Notes: generated by a model from the letters alone, not told the origin. A stretch of 64,000 bases of DNA from Harmothoe impar (GCA_947462335.1 OX381705.1:37719570-37783569); one strand, 5' to 3'. Positions 10,605-22,149 are shown, counted from the first letter of the stretch. Program-made: numbers and translations.

Positions 10605-10998
10605 ATGGGGGGGGTCCCAATGTCGCATGTCGGACTTAAGAAATGCCTTATGTCCCATGTCACTAGAGAAAACCCCATGTCGCCAGTGTAACTAACTAAT
10701 TGACTATTAAGGCTATTGAATAATCATATTAATGAGAAAGTCTTACTAGGCTAGTTGGCAGCCCTGGTGATGCCCACATGGAGACTTTTTGAAATTCTTC
10801 AGAATAAAATTCTGGATTTTGGTAAGTTTTGAGAGTATTATAACATATGTTGCAAGCCATGAGGCTATTCTCATTCATGTCACTAAGGCCAATGTCGCAT
10901 GTCGGACTTAAGAAATGCCCCATGTCCCATGTCACTATAGTATGGTCATGTCCCATGTCGATTTTAAGAAATGGCCATGTCGCCATATCGAATTTAGG
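10605..10998. repeat. ATGTCGCATGTC-type tandem repeat in two blocks
   Basis: 10605-10690 and 10880-10998 consist of imperfect units such as CATGTCGCATGTCGGACTTAAGAAATGCC. 10691-10879 between them is unique A+T-rich sequence. The same family recurs at 61553-61680, where it precedes a Gypsy LTR. Confidence 0.8.
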
Positions 10999-11168
10999 GG
11001 TCTAGGGCCATAATAATCCATTGCTCCTGATATGATTTCCACTTTCAATCTTTGAATCAATCAATTCAATAACTTAATCACCCTGATCACGAGTCATTTG
11101 TAATGTAAATCACACTCAATCTTTCTTGATTATAAACCAGTAGCTATAAATGTAATTTTATGTTACAG

Positions 11169-11369
11169 GCCATTGACCCAACAAACTTAAAAAAGCCCCC
11201 TAAGTGGAAATCTAAAGGCTTACGGCAGCGGACTCATCATGTGGAGGTGGACAGTGACGGTCGGGTGTCAGTGCGACTGTCTGACCTAACCGACCCTTTG
11301 CCATCGGACCACTACCACTCACCAGAGTACCTCCAACAGACATGGGTTGTACCACAAAAAAATAGTTGA
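11169..11369 (+). CDS. probable terminal coding exon of an unidentified host gene
   Basis: A pyrimidine-rich intron end with TTTTATGTTACAG (to 11168) is followed by 66 open codons beginning with GCC in phase 0 and ending at TGA 11367-11369. The product is hydrophilic with a basic start (NLKKPPKWKSKGLRQR) and a Pro/His/Ser-rich end (LPSDHYHSPEYLQQTWV), unlike the repeats around it. I do not recognise the family. No upstream exon was identified: the LINE fills the upstream sequence and further exons may lie outside the window. Splice context and composition argue for a real exon; a chance frame of this length is possible. Confidence 0.5.
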   Translation, partial: AIDPTNLKKPPKWKSKGLRQRTHHVEVDSDGRVSVRLSDLTDPLPSDHYHSPEYLQQTWVVPQKNS

Positions 11370-12616
11370 TCTACACCAAGATGCTGTTCTATATGAAAAA
11401 TATCATGTACAACTGATTGTTCTATATCAGTAGATCTAGGTGAAACATAGACTCATTAGTGTCGGGTGGTTATGTTTCACTTTTGGGATCCGTTAATTCC
11501 GTCCAATAGTGATCATGTCAGACTACAATCTCTATGGTAGTCCGAAGGTATAGGTATACTTTTCTTGTGATTAATCTATTATGGCAGTCACTGGTGACTG
11601 TACTAAGACGACTGTTAGCTTGTAAAATGTGTGTAATAATTACTGAACATCGATTCTATGGCTCTTTATATCTCTATAGTGTTCGATGCCCAGTTTTATA
11701 CTTCAGACCGGTGGCTCATTTTGGCTGTTTTTGGCCTCCCAGATTGCTTCTAACTCAAAACCCTGACTAGTTGCCATTACATTCTCTATGCCAATGTGTA
11801 ATATGAAGGTAAAAAACACTGGAACCTCAGTTCGAAAAATACATACTGAACAGTCTTTGAGAAAATTAGCGTTTTGTGGCCTTTTTTTTGCGGTTTTAGT
11901 ACATTTCCTACATAAAACGTGGTCATCAGCATTTCTCACTTTTTAGGTATTTATGATAAGATTTTAACTCTTTTTTATTCGCAGTAGGCCATTCTATACT
12001 GGGTGTTATTTTGAAAGAAAAAAATCATTCCGAAATAGAGGGAGTTTTGTCATAATTTAATTGATTGTTGAGATCCAGTTAAGGGCTATTAGGTTCAGTT
12101 CAGTGAAAGTTGCAAAACAAGTGATTGCACTTTTTAACTTGACCTTATGTCCACTATGTAGGTCTTCACTATGCATGGGTCCATCCACAGTCCATCAATG
12201 GGATCAAGCATGGTTCTGCAGCTCTTGGCAAGTGACAAGTTTAAAATGCAAAAAAAAGTGAAATGTCCCTTAACTCTTCCTATACCAGAGTGATTTTGGG
12301 TAATTTTTCGCCCTGTAGGGGATGGTTTGAGCTTTCAAAAACTGTATTAATCATGTCAATATTCCATCTAGAAGGGAGGAAGTGATGTTTTGAACTAAGG
12401 TTGTTCAAGAAAAGGACAGAACCCTAAATCCCTCTAAATATTCTCATATTTAAGGGAGATATAACAATGGTAAAATGGTTCTTTAACCAAATTTCAAACT
12501 GTAGCATTTCAGGATTGCCTCTTGATTTTGATGAAATAAAAATTCTATATTATACATACTTTTAAGTACTTTTAGAATTTTTGTGTGTAATTCCCATGAT
12601 GTACATGTTTTAATTG
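11370..12616. other. non-coding, possible 3' untranslated or intergenic DNA
   Basis: A+T-rich sequence without convincing open frames. Nothing recognisable is seen beyond short homopolymers. Confidence 0.5.
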
Positions 12617-12679
12617 GTTACCATGGAAACTGCAGTTACCTAAAATCATGATTTTTAGGAAAACTGTTGCTATGGCAAC
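12617..12679. promoter_or_regulatory. two RFX-type X-box motifs in an inverted hairpin
   Basis: GTTACCATGGAAAC (12617-12630) and GTTGCTATGGCAAC (12666-12679) both fit the X-box pattern bound by RFX factors (two half-sites around a central AT). They are 35 bases apart and their surroundings are roughly inverted, so this may be a small palindromic repeat rather than a promoter. No ciliary gene start is recognised nearby. Confidence 0.4.
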
Positions 12680-12844
12680 CAACATTTTTGTCAATGATAC
12701 ACCAAAATATTTCAAATGGTTTGGATTCCCCAAGATGATATAGGAAATAGCGAGAATCAAAAGAAATGTAGGTTTAAGACCGTTTTTGAGAAAACTACAG
12801 AATGCTCAAAATCGGCCCTATTACGCATTAAACTAGGTGTGAAG

Positions 12845-13090
12845 AGTTAATACATCCAATTTGGCGAGAAAAATGTTCAAAATCTCAAAAGAAAAGTGAA
12901 ATTTCCATAAATATGGCCAATTTGGCGAGAAAAAAGCAAGTGAAATTTCCCTAAAACTGTCAATTTGGCGAGAAAAGGGTTCAGAATCGCAAAAAAGGGA
13001 AATTTCCCTTAAAAACAGCCAATTTGCTGAGAATAAAAAGTTCTATAACACAGGAAGTCGAAATTTCCATAAAAGCGGCCAACTTGGATG
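12845..13090. repeat. minisatellite, CAATTTGGCGAGAAAA..GAAATTTCC units, left part
   Basis: About four to five imperfect ~55-60-bp units carry the core (C)CAATTTGGCGAGAAAA..TCAAAATC..GTGAAATTTCC. The array stops at about 13090 and resumes at 14295, as if about 1.2 kb were inserted or the array were split. Confidence 0.8.
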
Positions 13091-14294
13091 CAACGAGGAT
13101 CTACTGGTATTACGATGCTAGGCTTGTCTTGAATGCCAGCAATAGTGTTGAATATCTATTTATCTATAATGAAAATATATGACAAGATTTGGTTATACAC
13201 CTGGATGTACTTTGTATAAGATACTACACTCATCGACTAATGTATAACATATACAAACTCATTGAATCATGATGTATATCTACATTTCACCAAGGGTTGT
13301 TGAGATTGAATAACATGTTTATGGAAGTACTCAATAAAATATACTGAACTTGAGATTGGATCTCACAAGAGTGATATTCTCACAAACAATTTCAATAATC
13401 AGGGAAACAAGTCTCCATTAGAATTGACAGGACCTCATGTATTTGGTCATGTATTTGGCCTCATGCAGGCTTGTAGTGCTTGACTATCATGTCCACTGGC
13501 GCGAGTCTGCTGCGAATGAAGTCGTGCGACAGGCCCTTGCGAGTACACTCGTAGAAATCAAAACTTTTAGATTTCTGCGAATTTACTCGCAGCCATACGT
13601 CTCTCGCGACGACGTTGTCGCAAGGACTCGCAGCAGCTGATCCACTGTCGTCGTGGTCGCCATTGTAAACTATGATGAGTTTATATGTGAAGAGAAGAGA
13701 CACAGACAAGTTACTTCATTGAGATCCAAATTATAACTGTTTATTATCAAGCCCCACAATCTCCCACTACAGGTATGATGCTATGCCTGATTATAGATTC
13801 AAATCATTATCTCTAACTGCCTCTGATAAGGACCAGCAGCCTGCACCTGTAATCAGTGCAGTGTGCACTCCATGACCCTGGCAGCCATATTGGTTTATAT
13901 GTACCTTAAACACCTCAATTGTCAGCTTTATATATCATATCCTATTCATATCCATATCATCATTATAACATATCAAATAATCATAATTCATAAATGTCAT
14001 AATAGCAATCATATTCATTCTGCAATATTACATGAACATATATCAGTTACTAAAGTAATATTCAAGATATTACTTTACACACTGCTGGAACGTTCTCTCC
14101 TTGTGTACTCACACGAGTGTGATTCGAAGCAAATTCGCAACAGTGGATCACCGCCTTTTCTACAACGCATCATGCCAGGGCGGGAATGCCATCACGGACG
14201 CCGCATAAGTCTGCCAACGTTAGTTCTACGTCAAATCATTCATGTCACGCAAAAAAAAAGGTAAAAAGATTATAAAGATGTAAAATATCCCTTT
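13091..14294. other. sequence interrupting the minisatellite, with an inverted repeat
   Basis: No gene is recognised. 13497-13650 is an imperfect inverted repeat built from TGCGAGT / ACTCGCA words around a CAAAACTTTTAG centre (left arm about 13500-13560, right arm about 13568-13645). An AATAAA lies at about 13334. Confidence 0.55.
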
Positions 14295-14735
14295 TAACAG
14301 CCAATTTTGCGAGAAAAAATTTGAGATTGAAAGGAAGGGGAATTTACTCCAGGGAGTGATCATTTTTTAACAACATTGGGGGTGGTGGGTTGGCGGGGAG
14401 CAAAAAAATTTGAACCCCTTGACCGGGGGGTGGGGGGGGGGGTGGAAAAATTTGGATCCCTCTTGGGGGGGGGGGGGTCAAAAAAATTTAACCTGTTTTG
14501 AGCACGTTACTATGGTTCAAAGTGCCCATGCGAAAACCCACCACCCCTCCTGTTGTTAAAAAGTGATCACTCTCTTTTGTGAGAAAATAGTTTCAGATTG
14601 AAAAGCAGGGAAATTTACTTTAGAACGGCTAAAGTTTTCAATTTGCAAAATAGTGAAATTCCTATAACAAGACCAATTCGGTGAGTAAAAGTTCAAAATC
14701 ATCAAAAAAGTGAATTTTCCCTAAAAATGGCCAAT
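14295..14735. repeat. minisatellite, right part, holding a MITE
   Basis: Units with GCCAATTTTGCGAGAAAA and GTGAAATTCC resume here and run to about 14735. They are interrupted by the G-rich inverted-repeat element at 14350-14573. Confidence 0.75.
14350..14573. mobile_element. G-rich MITE-like element with ~22-bp inverted ends
   Basis: The left end GGAGTGATCATTTTTTAACAAC and the right end GTTGTTAAAAAGTGATCACTC are inverted copies with one or two mismatches. The interior is poly-G with GGAAAAATTTGGATCCCTCTTGGGGG words and a GTTACTATGGTTCAAA block that also occurs in the element at 29531-30018. It is non-coding and about 225 bp. Confidence 0.7.
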
Positions 14736-14749
14736 CATGTATATATGCA

Positions 14750-14965
14750 GTATGCTTGTAACAGGCATGCAGTGTGCGTGCAGTGTGCGTGCAGCATTGT
14801 TGCAGCAAGAATAAATGTGGATGTGGATGCATGCAGCCTGGATATGTAGCATGGGTGAAACATGAGTGCAGCACGGATGCAACGTCGGTGCAGATTGTGT
14901 CTAGCATAGATACACCAAGAGTGCAGCATAGTTACAGCCTGGGTGAAGATTGTGTGCAGCAAAGA
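14750..14965. repeat. GTGCAGCATG-type minisatellite
   Basis: Degenerate 15-18-bp units based on GTGCAGCATGGATGCA repeat about a dozen times. Open frames in both directions are a by-product. 14966-15094 shows nothing recognisable. Confidence 0.7.
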
Positions 14966-15094
14966 TATACAGTATTGACCTTAACGTGATTCTGATGCAA
15001 GCAAATGGAAACAAAGTCTATAAGTGGACTTGGGCCATGCAGATTGATGAACGGCCAAACCCCAGAATCACACATATCATAATATACAACATAA

Positions 15095-15454
15095 TTATTT
15101 TGACAGAATAGCGTCCACTACCATCCTATCCAGATTTATCCTGCTAGACAAAGGTTTCGCCAAATAAATAAGCGCAGTGAGGCTAGCCCAGTCTCCGGCC
15201 TGTCTAATATCCTCCAGGGGGACACCACTATGATGGAGGAAGGCAGCACCCGCCCTTCTGAGGGAATGGACTCCAGCACCCGGTATGTCCAAGTTAACAG
15301 CTTTTAACAGGCGTTTCAAGTATTTCATCAGTACTGGGTATGTTAAGGGGACGATGGAGCCTCCTTTTGACAAGAAAAATACAGGGTCTTCAGGTGAAGA
15401 AGCAGGGAAATCATTGAAATGTTTCATAAGTAAAGAAGCAGCACACACAAGCAA
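15095..15454 (-). pseudogene. tyrosine recombinase C-terminal fragment (DIRS/Ngaro- or Crypton-like)
   Basis: About 120 residues match the C-terminal catalytic half of a tyrosine recombinase: HSLRRAGAAFLHHSG (the H-x-x-R box), a GDW..S segment and a final Tyr in ALIYLAKPL. The first catalytic Arg and the N-terminal half are missing. The frame opens from a stop about 50 bases upstream of its best start, so this is a truncated remnant. Domains of this kind cut and rejoin DNA in DIRS-order retrotransposons and Cryptons. No RT of that order is present nearby to decide between them. Confidence 0.7.
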
Positions 15455-15683
15455 TAGCGGTTGCCAACAACAGAACTGGGAAAGAGGCTGTAGTTAATAA
15501 ATATCCCACCAGGTGGGGTGAGCAGTGCTAAGTGAGAGTGGTAGTTTCCCCATAAACCACCAGGGGGAAACACTATAATATACGAACACTTAGTCAATAC
15601 ACAAAACAAGGGTTGTTTCTAACCATAATGCCTATTACATTAAGGCACACTCTTGAATTCTTCAGGAGTTTATCAACCCCATA

Positions 15684-15765
15684 GGGTCGGCATGATGCTT
15701 GAATGCAGCACTGGCGTGTTACTCACCAGGACTGCATTCATGCATCATGACGACCAAGGCATGAT
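15684..15765. repeat. stem-loop repeat, CATGATG..TGAATGCAG / CTGCATTCATGCATCATG
   Basis: The arms CATGATGCTTGAATGCAG and CTGCATTCATGCATCATG can pair across a loop with GTTACTCACC. Related copies lie in both arms of the Polinton-like element (about 39988-40062, 59550-59620, 59830-59900). Confidence 0.65.
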
Positions 15766-15836
15766 TCATTAGTGCACTATGCCGTCTTTATACTTGTAGG
15801 GGCTAGGTTTTGGGTTGATAATACTATGAAGGGTTG

Positions 15837-16232
15837 TGTTGGGCACTGTGTTGTGAGATCAGTCCCAACCCTTCAGTCCGACGGCAGGTGGCAGCACCTG
15901 CTGCGAGCTTGGGGTACGGATAGAGGGAGCTATAGGCTTCCGGTCTGCGTGTGCGCACGCAGGCTGGCTGCCTATATATAGCCAGCGCCTGATGGAACTC
16001 TTCAGTTCCTTTTTGGTACTTGAATCAAGAAGACCCATACATCATATTGGCTAAAGGCCTACTGACCTACTCCTAACTCTATAGGGAGTTCGCCGGATTA
16101 GCTCTGCCTGTTCGGTTTCGTAATAAAACTTAACCTTTTGCAACCTGTACACTTGTTCTGAACTGTGTGGACCTTGTTCTTTCCTTAATAACTTATTATC
16201 AATATGAAGAGAAGGAAGTCGAGTCTATTACA
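15837..16232 (+). repeat. 5' LTR of the Gypsy element
   Basis: It starts TGTTGGGCACTG and ends ..CTATTACA, followed by CTGGTGCTGTGAC as PBS-like sequence. It contains a TATATATA box at 15973-15980 and an AATAAA at 16122-16127, in the order expected of an LTR promoter and polyadenylation signal. The start is an estimate because no second LTR was available for comparison. Confidence 0.6.
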
Positions 16233-16254
16233 CTGGTGCTGTGACTAGTTCTGA

Positions 16255-18587
16255 GTGATACGTAGGTTAGCCTGTGCGAGCAAGTGGACCACATACTCTG
16301 GAAGGAGGTCTGATGAGGGTGATTCCTCATCTCATGATGGGATGACTGCACGCGGATGGTCGTGGTCACCAATGAGGAGGAGTTACTCTCCAATGGGAAG
16401 GGCGATAGGTCGGGCGAATCGATCTCTCGATGACCTGAACCTTTTGACTTTTCATGTCGGGGGATCCGGACAAATGGCACCCACACCTCAGATGGACAGT
16501 CATAGGGAGGAGGGGCAATTTGATGACGCTCGGGAAGTAAGAGTCCAGGAGAGGCTGTCAACTGCTCAGAGGGAGCTCATTGCTCTACAAACACAGTCAT
16601 TGTTTACATATGTTGGAGGGTGCGATCTGCCAAATGATGCGCGTTTGTCAGAGCTGGTGACGGAGAATGACAAGCTGACACTATCATTGAGGTACAATCC
16701 GAATTTGAGACGACAAATATGGATCTCAATAGACTGTGTGAAGCAAGAGAACGGCAGATGGAGAACAACGAGTTCACCAGAGCCGAGATCATACAGGAAA
16801 ACCATGACCTGCAGGAGACACAGTGTAGTCTCACTTTGGAGGTGGAACTTTTGAGAAACAAGAAAGTACTTGTTGGAGGCAAAAGAACATCTTCAGAAAC
16901 AGAAGGAGGAGGAGAGTTCATCCTCATCCTCGTCTGAAGAGGGTGACCCATCACCCCAGACTCATATGAGTTCCTCCGAGACACCGAATCCGGTAGGCCG
17001 CGGATTAACCATAGAGAGCATGTTCTCGGCTTCCACTCCTGGGAGACCAGGAAAATCAAGGGGCCGAGGGATGGTTAGTGAGGATATGCCCAGGGTAGGC
17101 ATGTCTGCTCTGAAGCCTGCAGAGATAATGCCGGTCACCAGTCAGGGTGCGTCTGGGAGAACCAAGACCCAGAGCTCCCTGCCCGAATGGCAGGCTGCTC
17201 AGAATGAGAAAATTCTCCAGGAACAGAAGGTTCTGGAGGAAGAAAGATGGCAAGCCTATAGGGCTCAGGATGAGGCGGCTCTGGGTATCCTACCCAGAGC
17301 TCGTTGGCCGAGTGGCAAGCTGCTCAGACTGAGAAGATGTTCCAGGAACAAAAAGCTCTGAAAGATCAGAGGCGGCAGGTCTATATAGAGCGCAGGAGGA
17401 AGCACTGGAGGTGCAACGAAAGCGCTTAGCGGAGAATATCGCTCTGGCGGAGCGGCTAGCTGAGCAGGAGGAAGCGGTCCTGGAAGCCCGTTCGGCGGGT
17501 TTGAGGGCTGCTGGAGAGGCTGCCAAAGCTAAGATGGAGGAGGCTAGGCAGGAGCAGGAGGCCGCGGAATAAGCCAGACTGCTAGAGAAGGAGAAGACGG
17601 AGCATCAGTTGTTGGTTGCTCTGTCCCATCAGTGTCAGTATATGTCTGATGCTGAGAAGAATTGGTGGTTCAATCAGGGGATTGATGCAACGAAGGAGAT
17701 GGTGGAGTAGGGAAGGTACCAGGAGTATCTGGATCGACTGAAGGGTCAGCCGAAACCGTCAACAAACTCCGGGAACAGAGAGCCCAAAGAGAACTCCGAG
17801 GCGTTCACTTCTGAGTGCAGCAATGCAGGAGTTGTACAACACCTATCCTGCCATAGCAGGGATAGGGCTGCATAACGTTGGGATAGAACCTGACACTTCG
17901 GATGCAATATCAAAATGTTTGACGATTGCTGTGAAGATACGTGGTTCCAGTAATGCAGCGAGACAGATTGCGAGTGAGCCCAGTCCGTACTGGCAGAGGA
18001 ATTCTTGGGAAGAGTGGTTGAGTGCCACAGTTGAGGACATAAACCTGAGTGGATGGGAATTTGAGGAGTCCATTCCATATGTCTGTAAGGGATTGCGGTT
18101 AGACGATGGTCTAATTGCTGTAGAACAGTGGAAGGAGGATTGTGGACCGAGAGGGACTTTTAAGCAACTGGTGGAAACATGCACTGTGTTGTTTGGAGGT
18201 TCAGCTCGGACAGACCCCATGGTGGCTTTTAAGAAGCGGGTGCAGGGCAAGAACGAGGCTCCAAGGGTGTTCGGTCTGGCCTTGATGAGGCTGCTGAAGA
18301 ACCTTGGTCCATCCAACTTCAAGGTTTCATGATGCCTTATTTTCTAAGGAGTTGGTTTCTCAGTTCGTGGCCGGACTGAGGGATCCGGAGGTACAACACA
18401 TGGTGTATGATACCTGGAGGGCAGATACGTCCTTGGATGACCTGTTTAAGGCCATTGAAATACATGCCCTTAAGAAGTCACTTCTGGGGGATCGGGTTCC
18501 GGCACGAACATCTGCCATTCTGGATAGATCCCCGGATCTATCAGAAGAGGAATGTAGCGATGACGGCTGCAGCAGCGCAGTTTAAGA
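16255..18587 (+). pseudogene. Gypsy gag region, frameshifted
   Basis: Coding sequence is spread over several frames. 16255-16854 and 16870-17361 encode Ser/Glu-rich and coiled-coil-like sequence (for example LQKQKEEESSSSSSSEEG). 17823-18332 encodes an ordered Gag capsid-like domain (YWQRNSWEEWLSATVEDINL near residue 56). 18304-18585 continues it in another frame (LVSQFVAGLRDPEVQHMVYD). Gag forms the particle that holds the element RNA. At least three frame changes and an in-frame stop (near 17570) make this copy non-functional. Confidence 0.75.
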
Positions 18588-19171
18588 GGAATGGAAAATC
18601 CTCTAAACCTGCCTGGCGCAATAAGAAACCAGAGGGGACGGAGGAACCTCTGCCTAAGAAGGAGCCTTCTAAGAAGAAGGCACTGGTTATGGATGCCGCA
18701 TTCTTTACGGCATTGTTTGAGAAGATGACGACTTCCATCCAGGGGGCACAACAGTCCAAATGAAGGAAGATCAACCGGAAGACAGCAAAGTGTTATCTAT
18801 GCTTGGAAATTGGCCACTTTGTGGCTGAGTGCGTGGCACCCAGTCCGAAGCACTCTGGAAGGGAGGGAAACTAGCAGGGGTTGTCCGATCTGGCGAGCAG
18901 ACAACCCCAGGAGATGATGTAAGCCAACATACCAGAGAGGTAGAGCCTAGTGGAGTTCCTAGGGCAGAAAAGAAGTTAGCGGTGGATTCAAACTTGCGCA
19001 GTTCGGAGGCCGGCCTAATGGATATCTCGGTCCAACAGTTGCCCGGCAATGAAGCAGGGAGGCTCATTACGGATAGAGAAGAGAAGGTGGCGAGTGTTGA
19101 AGACACCGTCTGGGTAGGAAGTACCCAGCTTTCCCCGGATCACCCGTGTTTCGAATCTGAAGAAACATGGG
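18588..19171 (+). pseudogene. Gypsy nucleocapsid region with CCHC zinc knuckle
   Basis: A basic Lys-rich frame (about 18560-18763) is followed by CYLCLEIGHFVAEC encoded at about 18790-18831, a CX2CX4HX4C zinc knuckle that binds the element RNA. The frame is then interrupted before the protease. Confidence 0.7.
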
Positions 19172-19831
19172 TTGGATTTGGCTGCTCCCAAGGACTTTAA
19201 ACGCTTCACTATGAATCCGTCTCCCGTGGGGGGGAAGCGGTGGTATGTGTCTGTCACTTTGGCCGGTAGGGCGAGTGAATTTTTAGTAGATACGGGAGCC
19301 AGCCACTCCTTTATCTCCTCTAACTTCTATGCTCTTATGCCGAGCAGTCACTATGACTCCAGAACGAAGGTAAGCGCCTGCTCGGCCGATGGGTCTAGGA
19401 TGCAGACGTATGGGCGCGCGTTCATACCGTTCCGGATTGGAGGGAGAGAATATGTAGCCTCTCCCACCATTGCGGATATCGCTGATGATGGGATACTGGG
19501 GCTGGACTTTGCGGCATTATATGACGTGGTCCTAAACCCAAGTACGAGGGTGCTTCGGATAGAGCACCCATATGGAGGTGCTGAGCAATGTGTGCTACGG
19601 CAAGTCTCAGCGGTGGCAACGGTGGTCCAAACTGCGAAGATTCCTCCCGGACAGACGTGTGACGTATTGGTCCGAAGCCAAGGGCTTAGGAGAAAGGAAG
19701 AAGCGGTGGTGGAACCGGATGTGGCCATGTTGGGAAGTATTGGTTTGGTCGGCGTGGATACCAGTCTCCAACCCGGGGTTGGAGGCAAGGTATCTGAGGA
19801 AAGATACCAAATTGTGCGAGGTGTTCTCTAG
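19172..19831 (+). CDS. Gypsy aspartic protease domain
   Basis: This 219-residue frame contains EFLVDTGASHSFIS (active-site DTG) near residue 38 and a GILGLDF segment near 107, typical of retropepsin-like proteases that cut Gag-Pol. From about 19572 the pol reading moves into another frame (through 20114) and then to the RT at 20121. The domain itself is intact, but the polyprotein is not. Confidence 0.75.
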   Translation: MDLAAPKDFKRFTMNPSPVGGKRWYVSVTLAGRASEFLVDTGASHSFISSNFYALMPSSHYDSRTKVSACSADGSRMQTYGRAFIPFRIGGREYVASPTIADIADDGILGLDFAALYDVVLNPSTRVLRIEHPYGGAEQCVLRQVSAVATVVQTAKIPPGQTCDVLVRSQGLRRKEEAVVEPDVAMLGSIGLVGVDTSLQPGVGGKVSEERYQIVRGVL

Positions 19832-20120
19832 TGAGGCAGTAATGCCTATGGGTCATGTTAGCATGAAGGGAGACCATCTGCCTACAGCTCTAACTCCGGG
19901 GCTGGAGAAGATGATTTCGGAGACTGATCTGCAGGATCCGGGCGATATGAGTTCGCTGAGGCGGCTGGTGGAGAGGTATCAGGATGCATGGCAAGTGGAA
20001 GGGGAGCCTCTGGGCCGAACTGACAAGGTGCTGCATTCAATTGATACCAGGGACGCGCAGCCGTTCAAAATGCCTTACCGACAGTTGCCGTTGGGTAAGA
20101 AGAAAGTGGTATAGGAACAA

Positions 20121-20383
20121 GTGAGGACCATACTGGAACAGAAGGTGATAGTGCCTAGCACTAGTCCGTGGTCCAGTTCGGTCCAGATGGTTACTAAGAA
20201 AGATGGGTCTATTTGGTTCTGCATCGATTATAGGCGTCTGAATGGAGTAACCAAGAAAAATGCTTATCCTCTTCCCCGGATTGACGAGACACTCTTTGGG
20301 TGGGAATCAGTGGTTCTGCACCATGGATTTGCAGTCTGGTTATTGGCAGATCGGGAAGAAGGAGGAGGATAAGGAGAAAACTG
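20121..20383 (+). pseudogene. Gypsy reverse transcriptase, N-terminal stub
   Basis: The frame gives [26 protein letters not shown], then YPLPRID, the fingers region of a Gypsy RT. A frame change follows near 20310-20340 before the [15 protein letters not shown] stretch. The sequence ends abruptly at about 20383 where LINE sequence starts, so the catalytic centre is missing. Confidence 0.8.
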
Positions 20384-20384
20384 C

Positions 20385-21935
20385 TTGACAGGGCATGACA
20401 TTTTTGATCAGCTGGATGGTACAGATATTGTTACTATGAGTGAGACATGGCTTCATGATGAATACGATGATGACTTGATTGGCTGGGAAGGAATGAAAAT
20501 GTATAGGCAAGACAGGATACATGCAAAGGGAGGCGGGGAATTGGTCTACATACGAGACGATCTTGAAGGTGATGTAGTTGTTAGAAAAGAGTTAAATATA
20601 TGTAATTATCACATTGAGTGTTTTGTTTTGGATGTTAAACTAAAAGATCAGCCCTTGATGCAGATTGTAACTTTGTATATGCCACCTTCAGGTAAAATAG
20701 AAATATTTTTTGAACATTTATTGAGGTTGATGAAGTTGTCTGGCAGGGAAAAAACTGAGCAATGGCTGCTTGGGGACATTAACATTAACTGTTTACGAGA
20801 AAATGGTCCGTCCAGTACACAGTTAACTGATCTGTGTAGGTTTGAAGGTTACCATAAGTTAATTCACCAATGTACCACACCGTACTCTAAGACAGTCTCC
20901 TGTATAGATAATATCCTGACTAACTACAATAAAAACATGTGCTCTGGTGTGTTAAATTTCTTGGTAAGTGACCACTTACCGGTATTTTGTGTTAAAGCCA
21001 AGATCAAAGTTGAATATAAAAAGCGTATCGTGCGTGTCAGGAATTACCGGGATTTTGATGAAAGTACACTAAAAGATTGGTTGTGTTGTGCCGACTGGGA
21101 CTTGTATTATGACATGAAGGATCCTGATGACGCTTGGTGTTTTATACAAACTCTAATAACAGAATACTTGGACGCTTATTGTCCTTGGCATGATATAGAA
21201 GTGTTAGACAAAAGGAATAAGTGGATGACGAAGGATATCCTCAGTATAATTAGAGAAAGAGAAGACAATGTTGACATGTTTCTGAAAACGAGACAAGACC
21301 TTTATTTGAACAGAGCAAGAAGGTTACACTGTAGAATTAGTAGGGCTATTGAGTTTTCCAAGTCTAATTTAGTCAAATCTTCCCTTGAAGAGACAAAAAA
21401 TGATCCCAAAATTTTTTGGAGAATTATTAATAGCGTTATAAAACCTGATGTTGAAGTCACCCCTCCAGTACTGATTGGTGAAGATGGATTTATAAAGTCC
21501 AATCAAGAATCTGTAGACTATTTAAACTCGTATTTCTCAAGTATAGGGAAAGTTCTGTCTAGCAAAATTACTGTGCAAGGTATTCCTGAAAGGTCTGTCT
21601 TTGATGAGCCTGCTCCAGCCACTAGTAATCGCATATTTGTCTCTAGTCACCTGGTTGATATATTGTTGAGTGAAATAAATGTTAATAAGACTTCTGGGAT
21701 TGATGGCATACGCTGTGATGTCTTGAAACAATCTTTGAGATTTTTATTGAGTCAAGTCACCTGGCTCTATCAGTCAAGTTTTGACACTGGTATATTCCCG
21801 GCGTGCTGGAAGACCGCCAGGGTAAATCCAATTCCGAAAAATGGCAATCTAAAATTAGTAACAAACTGGCGCCCAATCTCCTTGTTACCTGTCCCCACGA
21901 AAATCGCTGAAAAGATCATGCATATTCACCTAATA
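20385..21935 (+). CDS. LINE ORF2 first part: endonuclease and start of RT
   Basis: About 517 codons. It lacks the first ~30 residues of the endonuclease, then shows MSETWLHDEYDD, LGDININCL and SDHLPVF (endonuclease blocks), a linker, and the RT approach NWRPISLLPVPTK near residue 496. It stops only because the DNA element begins at 21936. The reading frame is continuous with 24023 when the insert and one copy of its ATA duplication are ignored, so the interruption was a clean insertion into a coding copy. Confidence 0.9.
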
Positions 21936-22149
21936 TAGTGGGGCAGCATAGCTGCCATATAGTTTGATCTTGTGCATTTTCTCAAGAAATGTCCATCCTT
22001 TGTTCAGAGGTAGGCAAGTATGTAAGGAGTCATTTACAAGAAATAGGCAATTAGGATCTAGCCTATGAGGGGCCATGGGCCCCTTTTTAAAAATTTGTAG
22101 TTCTGAAAATTTCCTGAAGATCCAATGCAGGTTTGAACGGTCACACCTT

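Larger units (their letters stand above)
15837..20383 (+). mobile_element. decayed Gypsy LTR retrotransposon, 5' part
   Basis: In order: 5' LTR, primer-binding-type sequence CTGGTGCTGTGAC, gag region with a zinc knuckle, aspartic protease, and the start of the reverse transcriptase. It is broken by several frameshifts and stops. It stops at about 20383 in mid-RT, where a 5'-truncated LINE begins. No rejoining RT sequence was found after the LINE. Confidence 0.85.
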
